DNA of 64,000 bases from Lolium rigidum. Lineage: Eukaryota > Streptophyta > Magnoliopsida > Poales > Poaceae. Shown here piece after piece: positions 45,566 to 55,757 of the stretch. The notes beneath the pieces are model-generated. The model was not told the DNA's origin. It saw only the letters and a program-made list of their open reading frames with translations, and ran no database searches. The stretch lies in assembly GCF_022539505.1 (NCBI RefSeq), contig NC_061514.1:248484124-248548123 (forward strand), given 5' to 3'. The position numbers were made by a program, and so were the translations under genes. Position 1 is the first letter of the stretch. Every line of letters starts with the position of its first letter.

Positions 45566-47038
45566 TTAAGATGGGCTCAGCAGTTTTAATGTTGCGCTCG
45601 CAGGAAATAGTATTTGGAGCAAAAAGAGAGCATCAAGAAGCAAATCCAAAACACATTTAAGTCTAACATGCTTCCTATGAAGAGGAGTCTTGTACACAAA
45701 TGAATTCATGAAGAACAAAGTGACAAGCATAAGAGGATAAAACACGAGTAACTTCAAGATTTTCGACATAAAGAGGGGAAACTTAATATTATTGAAATGC
45801 ATATAACCATATTTCCCTCTCTTATAATAACTTTCAGTAGCATCATTGATGAAATCCACAATATACCCATCACTTAAAACATTCTTATCATGATTCATAT
45901 GCATAGAAGTATCATTAAATTTGGCATAAGAAGAGTTATTCTCATTAATAGTAATTGGAGTAAGATTATTATCAAGAATTTGAACATGGTAAACAAATTG
46001 CATATTAAGGGAATTGTTTTTGGTAATCCAATCATGACTATGAAAAGTTTCATAAGGATAGTTAGAACCTATATCATAGCATTCTTTATAATAATCATCA
46101 GAGATCGGGGGCACAGTATCATCATAGGAAATAGAATAGTTATCTTTCACAGTCGGTTTATCTGTGTCCACACCATCATTGTTAGTAGAAGGAGATGTAT
46201 CAAGATCATAATGACCAGTAGCTAAAGGATTTTCAAACACCTCTTCCCCAAGCTTAGAGCTTTCTATATCATTATGGGAGGAAGCATGGATAGCACTGAC
46301 ACTATGGCAATTATTATCATCATTTTCAGAATTAGTTTCCCATAGATTTGTAATATCAAAAGTAGTGTGCTCATTCAAATCATGATCGCTAATGTATGTA
46401 AAGGGCATAGGAAGATCATCGTATTCAGATTCATTATCATAATAATCATTAGGAGCAACATACTTACGCTTACCTAGCGTTATCTCATTCACGCGGGGAT
46501 ACGCCGTTACCTCTTTCTTTTTATTCTCCTTCTTCTTCTTCTTCTTCTTCTTCGTTCCCTTCTTCTTGTTCCCTTCTTTAGGAGGAAGAGGCTTGAAGGG
46601 TGGCTTGTCCGCATAACCTGATTTACTTTCAGAAACAATAGAAGAAACTTGGGAGGATCCCTCCTTTTCATTAATTAGTTGAAAACACACAACGGTCCTA
46701 TCATATTTTGGCAAGGTATCATCTTCTAAAATATTTTGTATGTAAGTATTTGTATGGCTATTATCAATGCAATAAGAAAAACACCCATGCAGGACATCAT
46801 CAATATCAAGATCACTCATATGTAACAAAGAGATTTTTCTTGATAGTTCCTCACACCCCAAAAATAAAGTAAGTTCATCATGCTGATTAGGAGTAATTTC
46901 ATCATCACAATACAAATTTGCAGCACTCATTGGGTTCAAATTATCATTGGAGGAGCATTGAAAATTAAAATGACCCCACTTCGTGGCAAACTTCACAAAT
47001 AAAAGGATAGAGGGCACAAACTTTTTTACCAAGATCAT
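45566..47038 (-). CDS. RLG4 long acidic ORF of unknown function
   Basis: 490-codon open frame. Near its start, in the adjoining frame, lies the second half of a gag zinc knuckle (GHFNFQC). Then comes a variable acidic region, a lysine run of about eight residues encoded by the CTT repeat near 46530-46560, and Asp/Asn/Tyr-rich sequence. The C-terminal module (YYKRGKYGYMHFNN, KILKLLVFYPLMLVTLFF, HRKHVRLK) is shared with the RLG3 ORF. A one-base difference near 47000 separates it from the upstream frame, with which it was probably continuous. No enzymatic motif. Role unknown. Confidence 0.55.
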   Translation of the reverse strand: MILVKKFVPSILLFVKFATKWGHFNFQCSSNDNLNPMSAANLYCDDEITPNQHDELTLFLGCEELSRKISLLHMSDLDIDDVLHGCFSYCIDNSHTNTYIQNILEDDTLPKYDRTVVCFQLINEKEGSSQVSSIVSESKSGYADKPPFKPLPPKEGNKKKGTKKKKKKKKENKKKEVTAYPRVNEITLGKRKYVAPNDYYDNESEYDDLPMPFTYISDHDLNEHTTFDITNLWETNSENDDNNCHSVSAIHASSHNDIESSKLGEEVFENPLATGHYDLDTSPSTNNDGVDTDKPTVKDNYSISYDDTVPPISDDYYKECYDIGSNYPYETFHSHDWITKNNSLNMQFVYHVQILDNNLTPITINENNSSYAKFNDTSMHMNHDKNVLSDGYIVDFINDATESYYKRGKYGYMHFNNIKFPLFMSKILKLLVFYPLMLVTLFFMNSFVYKTPLHRKHVRLKCVLDLLLDALFLLQILFPASATLKLLSPS

Positions 47039-47516
47039 CTAGAGCCCTAAACCACTTTCTAGTTTTTTCATTAGCATGATGGATACAATATTCATCTTTG
47101 ATTTGATTAATTCCACAAGGTCTATGTATTCCACAAAAATTAACATGCTTATAGGAAATAACATTCTTAGGAGTGTGAGCATGCTCATTACAATAATTAA
47201 CAACAATTTCATTCTTCATGCAAGCCTCTTTAAAAGGTTCATGATACTTATCAAAATTATTTTTAGGCAATTCAAAATGAGAAGCAAAGGCTTTATAAAG
47301 ATTTGCAGCAACTTGAGAGTCAAGACCATAAGTAGCACTCAAATTTCGAAATTTATCGGTATCCATAAAAGTTTCAATGCATTCATAATCATAATTTATA
47401 CCTGACTCTTTACCTTTGTCGTTCTCCCAATCTTCAGCGTTCTCCTTAATCCGATCAAGAAGATCCCTTTTAAACTCTTCTTTGTTGCGCGTGAATGATC
47501 CAGTAACAAGTAGCAT
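46965..47516 (-). pseudogene. RLG4 gag, middle and zinc-knuckle part
   Basis: SFTRNKEEFKRDLLDRI, YGLDSQVAANLYKAFASH and KYHEPFKEACMKNEIV continue the Athila gag. The frame ends at ICEVCHEVG, the first half of a CCHC knuckle. It is separated from 47574-48272 by disturbed sequence at 47490-47590. Confidence 0.75.
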
Positions 47517-47573
47517 CCAAGCAAGGTCTTATCTTGAAAAGAAAGTCTTGCATAGAAATTATCAATGATGATA

Positions 47574-48272
47574 TTACCTCGGAAGCTCATGATTGGGGCA
47601 TTTGAGCATTAAAGACTTCAATCTCTCCCATGCTTGGGCAATACTCTCTCCATCATGAGGCCATAAATTATATATTCGGTTTCGGTCTTTGTGAATTTCA
47701 CTTGGAGGATAGAATTTAGAATAAAATAGAGGCACAATATCCTTCCAATCAAGAGAATGCTCATCCTTCAGCAGTTTATGCCAATGCGCCGCTTTACCAG
47801 ACAACGACATAGAGAATAACTTCTTCTTTACTTCATCTATAGAGATACCTGCACACTTGAATAACCCGCATAATTCATGCAGAAACAGTAAATGATCTCC
47901 AGGATGCACAGTTCCATCCCCTTCATAGCGGTTATCCATAACACGTTCAATAATTTTCATAGGTATTTTATATGGAATACTTTCAGTAGGTGCATTTAAA
48001 ATATCACAAGCATAATTAGAGTTATCGCATATGGGAGATAAAGTATTATCAGAGCAAATTTTCTCCCCTAAAGATGGGAAGCTAAAAATATCACAAAAAC
48101 TAGCTTCCCCAAGCTTAGACTTCTCCATAGCATTAGCAGTAATTGCATTCATACTAATAACATCGCTACTAGCATGCAAATAAGGTTCCATAGGTTTTTT
48201 AATTTTCGCATCAAACAATTCTAAATCAGGAAAAAGATTAAAAAGCTCACCAATTTTTTTGTTGTTTTCCAT
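47574..48272 (-). pseudogene. RLG4 gag, N-terminal part
   Basis: ATG at 48272. It begins MENNKKIGELFNLFPDLELF and includes the core HPGDHLLFLHELCGLFKC and AAHWHKLLKDEHSLDW, ending after CPNHELP at a frame break near 47580. The core is nearly the same as the RLG1 gag (19368-19973), so the two elements could package each other's RNA. Confidence 0.8.
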
Positions 48273-48420
48273 TATGCCTAACTAGTGAAAATAAAAACAA
48301 GAAACAAAAAGATGCAATTGCGTGAATCTAAAGGAGATAGCTTCGAGCACTCACACACCGGCAACAGTGCTAGGAAATAGCTTAGTAGTCGGAGGATGTG
48401 AATACCTTTTACCTTACCTC

Positions 48421-48437
48421 CCCAGCAGCCGGCGCCG
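48421..48437 (-). other. Degenerate tRNA-Asp primer binding site (RLG4)
   Basis: Minus-strand CGGCGCCGGCTGCTGGG lies 9 bp beyond the 5' LTR. It aligns with the CGGCGCCGTTGCCGGGG of RLG1 and RLG3 with a few changes. Confidence 0.55.
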
Positions 48438-48446
48438 AAAAGTGCT

Positions 48447-49929
48447 TGATGTCTACGGGAGCTTCTATTCTTGTAGACAGTGTTGGGCCTCCAAGAGCAG
48501 AGGTTTGTAGAACAGCAGCAAGTTTCCCTTAAGTGGATCACCCAAGGTTTATCGATCTCAGGGAGGAAGAGGTCAAAGATATCCCTCTCAAGCAACCCTG
48601 CAATCACGATACAAGGAGTCTCTTGTGTCCCCAACACACCTAATACACTTGTCAGATGTATAGGTGCACTAGTTCGGCGAATAGATAGTGAAATACAAGT
48701 AGTATGGATGTATATGAGTGGTAATAGCAATCTGAATAAAATATGGCAGCGAGTAAACATGCAACAGTAACAGTAAATAAACGGAGATTCGATGTTTGGA
48801 AACAAGGCCTAGGGATCATACTTTCACTAGTGGACACTCTCAACATTGATCGCATAATAAATAACTCTTTCTCTTATGTGTTACATACACTCTTTTGTTG
48901 GATGATGAACATATTGCGTAGGATTACACGAACCCTCAATGTCGGAGTTAACAAGCTCCACAATTCAATGTTCATATTTAAATAACCTTAGAGCATAATA
49001 GATCATTGCAAAATAAACCAAGAACTAACATAGTGCACACACTCGTCCACATTACACTATGAAGGAGGAATAGATCACATCAATACTATCATAATGATAA
49101 TTAACTCCACGATCTACAAGAGATCATGATCATAGCCTACGACAAGAACCACACGGTGCACACACTAGTCACCTTTACACCATGTAGGAGGAATAGACTA
49201 CTTTAATAACATCACATGAGTAGCACATAAACTAGTAGCGATACAAAGCTCATCATATGGATCTCAATCATGCAAAGCAATTCACGAGATCATTGTATTG
49301 GAGTACAGAGAGAGATTAACCACATAGCTACGGTAGAGCCCTCAGCCTCAGGGTGAATTACTCCCTCCTCATCATGGAGGCAGCAATGGCGGTGAAGATG
49401 GCGGTGGAGACGGCGGTGGAGATGGCTCCGGGGCAACTCCCGCCCCGGCAGGTGCCGGAACAGACCGCTGTCCCCCGAATTGGAGTTTCGCGATGTGGCG
49501 GCGCCCCGGAGTCTTTCTCGGAGTTTCGTCTTTTCCGTCGATGTTTTTAGGTCGTGGACGATTATATAGGCCGAGAATCGGAGTCGGAGGGCCACGGGGT
49601 GGCGCCACCATAGGGGGCGCGCCCCTTGGGCCGCGCCGCCCTGTGGTGTGGAGCCCCCCGGCACCCCCTCCGACTTTTCTCCGGTGCTCCGAAGCTTCCG
49701 GGAATTATAAGGCCCTCGGTCTTGATTTCGTCCGATTCCGAAAATATTTCTTTACTAGGATTTCCGAAACCAAAAACAGCAGAACAAAGAATCGGCCTTT
49801 CGGCATCTCGTCAATAGGTTAGTTCCGAAAAACGCATAAAAATGATATAAAGTGTGAACAAAACATGTTGGTATTGTCATAAAATAAGCATGGAACATCA
49901 GAAATTATAGATACGTTGGAGACGTATCA
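48447..49929 (-). repeat. RLG4 5' LTR (1483 bp)
   Basis: Direct repeat of 41508-43003, with several one-base indels at CTG/CTCG positions. Confidence 0.92.
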
Positions 49930-49934
49930 GACTC

Positions 49935-50214
49935 TCCGTAGAAACCCTAGATCCGGGCGCCTATATAAGCCGGATCCCGGGAGCCCTGAGGAGAGATCTC
50001 GAGCTAGAAGCGAGATAACCACAACTCATTGTAACAACGCGAAAGCGCCCAGATAATTCCAGACAAGAAGTAGTAGACCCTGTCTTCGAGCAGGTGTTCC
50101 AAAGCTGGGTAAATCGCGTACCACCGTCCCGAGGACTCTCCGCCCTATGGCCCCTACTTCTTCTCCCCTCCACGAGGATACCTCCTCTCGAGTACCGTTG
50201 AATAGGCAACGACA
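49935..50214 (+). repeat. Right arm, outer part
   Basis: Continues from 41507. TATATAAG at 49962-49969 faces outward (rightwards). The arm ends GGCAACGACA before the CAATG duplication. Confidence 0.88.
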
Positions 50215-50991
50215 CAATGGATCCAAAATCTTTCACAAAGCGCCTATAGAAACCAGCGAGGCTAAGAAAACTCCTCACTTGTCTGACCGTCTTTGGCTGC
50301 GGCCAACTCTCAATTGCCTCAATCTTGGCTGGATCAACTTCAGTACCCTGCGCAGTAACAACATAGCCAAGAAACGCAACTCGATTGGTGCAAAAGGTGC
50401 ACTTCTCAAGATTATCATACAAACGTGCATCACATAAAACATTGAAAACAGCACGTAAATGATCCAAATGAGCCTCCAAAGATTTGCTATAAATCAGAAT
50501 ATCATCAAAGTATACCACCACAAAACGTACAATAAAAGCACGTAAAACTTCGTTCATTAGTCTCATGAAAGTACTAGGTGCATTAGTTAAACCAAAAGGC
50601 ATTACTAACCACTCATATAAACCGAACTTAGTTTTAAACGTTGTTTTCCATTCATCTCCTAATTGCATACGAATCTGGTGGTAAACACAACGAAATCAAC
50701 TTTAGAGAACATAATAGAACCACTCAATTCAGCAAGCATATCATCTAAACGAGGTATAGGATGAAGGTATCGAATGGTAATATTATTAATAGCTCTACAA
50801 TCAGTACACATGCGTGAAGAACCATCTTTCTTAGGTACCAAGATAATAGGAACAACACATGGACTAAGAGACTCACGAATGTAACCTTTATCTTGGAGAA
50901 CCTGAATTTGTCGCTGAATCTCTTTGGTCTCTTCAGGATTGGTACGATATGGCGCACGGTTGGGCAGCGAAGCTCCTGAAATCAAGTCAAT
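50215..50991 (-). pseudogene. RLG2 reverse transcriptase (N-terminal three quarters)
   Basis: Motifs on the minus strand: [69 protein letters not shown] (catalytic Asp-Asp at about 50501-50506) and [15 protein letters not shown], where the palindromic element interrupts it. The frame is disturbed near 50675. A TAG at 50992-50994 replaces a CAG just upstream. Confidence 0.85.
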
Positions 50992-50994
50992 CTA

Positions 50995-52317
50995 GTGTTC
51001 TATCCCACGAATAGGTGGTAATCCAGGTGGAACATCTTGTGGGAACACATCAATGAATTCCTGCAAAAGGTTAGCAACCGCAGGTGGCAAAGAAGGAGGC
51101 ATATCCTCAAATGAAAACAGAATTTCTTTGCAAATGATAGCATAGCATTGAGTACTGTTCACATCAAGTTCAGCAATATCAGATTTTCTAGCAAGCAAAC
51201 AAGGATTTTTCAAACGAATTTCAGTAGCATGGTTCGAATCAGATTTAGTATTAGTCTTATGTGGCACAAAATCTGCAGCAACAATCTGATTTTTGCTCTC
51301 CTCGTTTTTTACTCTACTAGCTCTAGCAAGGTCATCTTTTAATATTTGTTCAGGCGTCATAGGTTTGAGACCAATTTTCTTTCCATCATGCATAAGAGAA
51401 TACTGATTAGTTTTACCATTATGAACAGATTCTCTATCAAATTGCCAAGGTCTACCAAGTAACAAAGAACAAGCTTGCATAGGTACAACATCACAATCAA
51501 CAAAATCAGGATATGTACCAATAGTAAAATGCACATGTATAGTTCTTGTTACCATGAGCTTCCGAGAGCTCTCAAACCATTGAATGTAATATGGGTGTGT
51601 GCGTTGTCTCGTAGGTAGCGAAAGCTTCTCTACCATGTCAACGCTGGCCAGATTATTGCAGCTCCCTCCATCAATGATGATCCTTATAGCTCGCTCTTTT
51701 ACAACGCCTCTTGTTTGAAACAGATTGTGGCATTGATCATGCTCAGATTTGCTCAATTGCACGCTCAACACACGCTGTGCAACTAAGCTCCTATACTGAT
51801 CAACAGTGTCAGCTTCCATTACCTCCATCTCTCTCCCAGAATCAGAATTGGCACCATCACGTGCAGCAATAAGAGCCAATGTATCTTCATCAAAGTCACT
51901 TGCAGAAACATATTTTCCATCTTCACGCACCAACATCACACGCTTGGTTCTGCATTCTCTCTCTATGTGTCCAAATCCCAAGAATTTGCGACATTGAATG
52001 TCGCGCGTCTTCCCCGTGGAGGCCATCGAAGATGAACTCCGAGGAGGACCAACAGATGGTGGTGGAGTAGCAGCCGGTGGTGCTCGTGATGCAGGCGCGG
52101 TGTACTTCGAGGTAGTAGGCGCTGGTGCAGCCCCACGAGATGGTGGTTCTGATTGTCGCGGAGACCACAACGATGTACGACCTGCAGAAACATTAGCTCT
52201 TCTCCATGGTGGTTGACGATCCTGCACTTCACGTTCAGCTTTGCAAGCAAGATGAAACAAGCGAGTAATAGTGTTGTACTCCTTATAATCTAAAATATGA
52301 TGAATCTCTTTATTCAA
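50995..52317 (-). pseudogene. RLG2 gag C-terminus and protease
   Basis: Contains a damaged zinc knuckle (CRKFLGFGHIEREC, where the second Cys is Phe), the protease active site IIIDGGSCNNLAS, and ACSLLLGRPWQFDRESVHNG. It ends in FPQDVPPGLPPIRGIEH at the TAG near 50992. It is joined to the upstream gag by the loss of one T near 52315. Confidence 0.8.
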
Positions 52318-53168
52318 CCACCAAAGAAACGTGCAAGCATAGCCTTATTATCTTCTACAATACCACATCGAATCATGCCAGTTTCCAATCCTTGATAATA
52401 GTTTTCTACATAATTTTTTCCTTGTTCTAAGCGAGAATTTTTTTTCAGCAAATCACGCTGATAATGTGGAGGAACAAAACGAGTACGCATAGCAAGTTTT
52501 AAACCAACCCAAGTAGTAGGAATATTTGCATGATGTGCTCTACAATGTTCAGACCACCAAATAGAAGCAAAATCTTTGAACTCACAAGTAGCAACACTAA
52601 CACGCAAGTGATCAGGGTATTTTAAACATGCAAAGCGTTGTTCTACTTCCAATTCCCATGTAAGATATGCATCAGGATTATATCTACCCTCAAACGGTGG
52701 AATATTCAGTTTCAGTTTAGCAACATGATCATCATCACGTACCGGGCATGGAGGTGGGCGAGCGTTACGGTTCAGTTGTCGTGGACGACCAGGTGCAGGT
52801 TGTTCGACTTCCTCGTCGTCCAACACGTTCTCATCTACCATCTCGTCCTCATCCCCTTCATAGTCTTCATATCCTTCATAAGAAGGCGCGTCAAGTGCGA
52901 CTGCTGCAGCAGGAGCGGTACCCGCAGGCACATCCGCACGAGGAACACGACGCGCGCGTCGTCGCACGTTGTCGCAAGGTGGCGGCAACAGAGTCAAGAG
53001 CTCCTGGAACTTGGCGTCGACTTGGAGTTGAAGGCTGTCTCGAGGCCATCCAGCTTATCCAGCGCGTCGGTGAGTTTGGCGTCCACATCACCAATGCACG
53101 CATCAACGTCGCGTGCATGCCATCCCAAAAGGTGGGTGAAGTGAGCATGCAACTCTTCACTCGTCATC
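52314..53168 (-). pseudogene. RLG2 gag
   Basis: Probable ATG at 53168 (MTSEELHAHFTHLLGWHARD), with a frame change near 53030, then an acidic linker and the gag core LNIPPFEGRYNPDAYLTWEL, FKDFASIWWSEH and GLETGMIRCGI. Gag forms the particle shell. The order on the minus strand, gag then protease then RT, is that of Ty3/gypsy. Confidence 0.8.
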
Positions 53169-54152
53169 TTGGCCGGGTCAACAGCGGCCGGATCAACAGG
53201 TCATGTCATGATTAGTACGCAAAAAGCATAAATGTATATGCCTACAAACTACGGAATATGGTGATTCACGCGCAATTCGTCAAGCAAAATACAAAGCTCT
53301 TACAAGTTCTTACCAAACAGGAGGAAGGTGATACTGCAACCAACAAGGATCAGCGTCTCCAAAGATTGCAAAAGCGATTACCAGGTGTCGACACAATGCA
53401 CGTGGAGACAATATGTAGAGCTGTAGGAAGGCTAATATGGTAGCAAAACAGCAATTGTAAAAACAGCAATGTAGTATTAAAAGTATGCTCAACAACGGTA
53501 CTGTGCTAGTCCTAGGCTAGACCGTACTAGAGACGCCAGCCTATAACACTAACGAGGTCACGGCGCGGCACACAAGCAACTAGCAGCGATTAGGTGGCGA
53601 TGATGTGGCGAACCGAGGTGCGAAAAATCACTATGATGGCAAGTGTCTCAAACTGATCCCCGGGGTCTAAAAACAGTATAGCCTTAGAAATTTTTTTGTC
53701 GGAATTTCTGGAAAGTGCTCCGGAAAGCGCGCATGCACCAAAAATATGTCGCTATAACGGCCAGTGGCGAAAAGTGATCGCCAAGGTGAAAAACCAGTGT
53801 AGCCAGAAAAAATTTCGGAGGCGGTTCCAGACTTTTTTTTGCTCTCCTTCACAATTCTTTACCGGCGGCCGAAACTTATCTCACGGAATTTTTTTTTTCT
53901 ATAGCATAGACGAAATTAGAAGGCAACAACTAAGTAGCAAAAACAATAAAACCTAATTCTACTTGGACTCTGTCGCGACTGAGAAACAACAACAATCCGT
54001 GTCGCGGTAGGAAACGGGGTATATGGTAGATGGCAGGTGTATATGGCGATGGCGGAAGTATATGGCAGGTGTATATGGCGATGTATATATGGCGATGGCG
54101 GAAGTATGTGGCAGGTGTATATGGAGATGACGGCGGTGATCTGCGTATGGTG
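53169..54152 (-). other. RLG2 5' untranslated region, part 1
   Basis: Between gag and the PBS, with no coding capacity. It holds a short tandem repeat (54019-54128). Confidence 0.6.
54019..54128. repeat. Short tandem repeat ATGGCAGGTGTATATGGCGA
   Basis: Three to four imperfect copies of a roughly 30-45 bp unit built from GGCAGGTGTATATGGCGATG and GCGGAAGTATATG. Confidence 0.7.
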
Positions 54153-54941
54153 TGTCGCGACCCCGGAGGTCAAGGCTAGACAAACCCAGATATTACATCT
54201 GGCATAAGCCTAACCTAGATCTCTAGGGCCTACAGGGTGAGAATCGGTAACACAACAGTGACTCTACGACTGAAAGCAAATATATTACAACTCTTAGCAG
54301 AGTTAAGATCCAAATTTATTACAAGCAGAGGTCACCGACCACAATTCAACAAGCAACGGAAAGCAAATTATGTTATCTATATAACAAGATCGCAAAGGGC
54401 CTAAGAGGCCATAACATAAGGCGACGTCCCAGCCCATAAGTCTCGAGCCGCCGCCCGAGGAACTCCGAACTACTCGTCGACGTCAAGGTAGAAGCCACCA
54501 TCGACTTGGAAGGACTTCGTCCGAAACAAAGCATGCAAGGCTGAGTACAGGGACTCAACGAAGACTTAGTACAACCTCGTTAGCAAAGCGGGTATGCGAG
54601 GCTTTATGTGGAGCTTATTTTGCGTAGAAGCCGCTTTTCCATTGTAAACAAGGAGGGAGCGTAAGCTCGTCTATTCAGACCATTTTCAAAAGGGATAAGA
54701 GAGCGATATCAACTCTAGCTCTAAGATCATCAGAGTTGAATCCACCGAATCTTCATCATCACCTCGAACCTATCACCTAGGATCACCCCTCGACACCCCG
54801 AGAAGGGATCCTTAATCACACATAGATATCAGGTTTTACGATTAGGTTCAAGTTGTCTATGATCACATAATCCATCACCAAGTCGTCCTTAACCGTGGAC
54901 ACGGCTTTTCGAAAAGATTTACCCTGCAGGGGTGTACAACT

Positions 54942-55253
54942 TTACCCACACGTGCCGACCGACTCTTAGCGCCGTCATGTACACGCTTCCTTGGCGTGCC
55001 GGCAGAGGATGGTCGACCAAAACCTTTCCCTTACTTCGCCTATTCCATGAGTCAAACTAACTGGGGAGCTCCGTCATCGTAGGTAGCCATTCTTCGAGGC
55101 GGTCCCGGTCATGCATTGTGCGTAGGGGATCCAGTTCAATGCCTCCAGCATCCTTCACCCCGGCCACGCCCTGTATGATGCACTTTGAAAACCTTTTCCA
55201 CCTTTTCCCCATGCGTATGGCAAATGGAACTCGCAAACTAATTGACTCATGGG
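54942..55253. repeat. Left copy of a ~300 bp duplication next to the gap
   Basis: From TTACCCACACGTGCCGACC to GACTCATGGG. It matches 55458-55757 with numerous small indels. Confidence 0.85.
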
Positions 55254-55357
55254 TGATACGTCTCCGACGTATCGATAATTTCTTATGTTCCATGCCATAT
55301 TATTGATGATACCTACATGTTTTATGCACACTTTATGTCATACTAGAGGACTCGTTG
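55254..55357 (+). mobile_element. Athila-type LTR fragment, cut by the gap
   Basis: TGATACGTCTCCGACGTATCG and the following 85 bp match the start of the solo LTR at 35471. It breaks off at the N run, so length and TSD are unknown. The last bases before the gap (from about 55343) no longer follow the LTR. Confidence 0.75.
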
Positions 55358-55457
55358 NNNNNNNNNNNNNNNNNNNNNNNNNNNNNNNNNNNNNNNNNNN
55401 NNNNNNNNNNNNNNNNNNNNNNNNNNNNNNNNNNNNNNNNNNNNNNNNNNNNNNNNN
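55358..55457. other. Assembly gap of exactly 100 N
   Basis: 100 consecutive N, the usual placeholder for a gap of unknown size. Confidence 0.99.
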
Positions 55458-55757
55458 TTACCCACACGTGCCGACCGACTCTTAGCTTCGTCATGTACAC
55501 GCTTCGTGCCGGCAGAGGGTGGTCGACCAAAACCTTCCCTTTGCTTTCTGCTGACCGGTGAGTCAAAACGAACTGGGAGCTCCATCACTCCAGAGGTAGC
55601 CATTCTTCGAGGCGGTCTCGGTCATTGTGCGCAGGGATCCGAGCTCATGCCTCCGCATCTTCAGCCCGCCACGCCCGTATGATGCACTTTGAAAACCTTT
55701 TCCACCTTTTCCCCATGCGTATGGCAAATGGAACTCGCAAACTAATTGACTCATGGG
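55458..55757. repeat. Right copy of the ~300 bp duplication next to the gap
   Basis: Starts immediately after the N run and ends GACTCATGGG. It then continues into TAAGCTAGG instead of the LTR fragment. Confidence 0.85.

Larger units (their letters stand above)
41508..49929 (-). mobile_element. RLG4: gag-only Athila-type retrotransposon, 8.4 kb, TSD GACTC
   Basis: Minus-strand element with LTRs 41508-43003 and 48447-49929 and perfect GACTC duplications at 41503-41507 and 49930-49934. The interior encodes a gag domain and a long acidic ORF but no protease, RT, RNase H or integrase. It must rely on enzymes of an autonomous relative. It is the deepest resolved level of the nest: hAT-like MITE terminus, then Harb3, RLG2, palindrome, RLG4. 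Confidence 0.93.
40734..50214. mobile_element. Palindromic inverted-LTR element (core about 1.06 kb), TSD CAATG, split by RLG4
   Basis: Starts TGTCGTTGCCTATTC and ends GAATAGGCAACGACA. The perfect 5-bp duplication CAATG is at 40729-40733 and 50215-50219. The core is two arms of about 515 bp in inverted orientation around a 26-bp spacer (41248-41273). The right arm is interrupted by RLG4. Each arm has an outward-facing TATATAAG and ends, in its own reading direction, in ACA like the U5 end of an LTR. It carries no ORF. The structure fits two LTRs fused head-to-head better than a standard DNA transposon. Confidence 0.85.

Noticed and set aside
40734..50214. Classification of the palindrome as a Mutator, foldback or Harbinger element
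   Set aside because: The TSD is 5 bp, the ends are TG/CA, and each arm has LTR-like promoter architecture.
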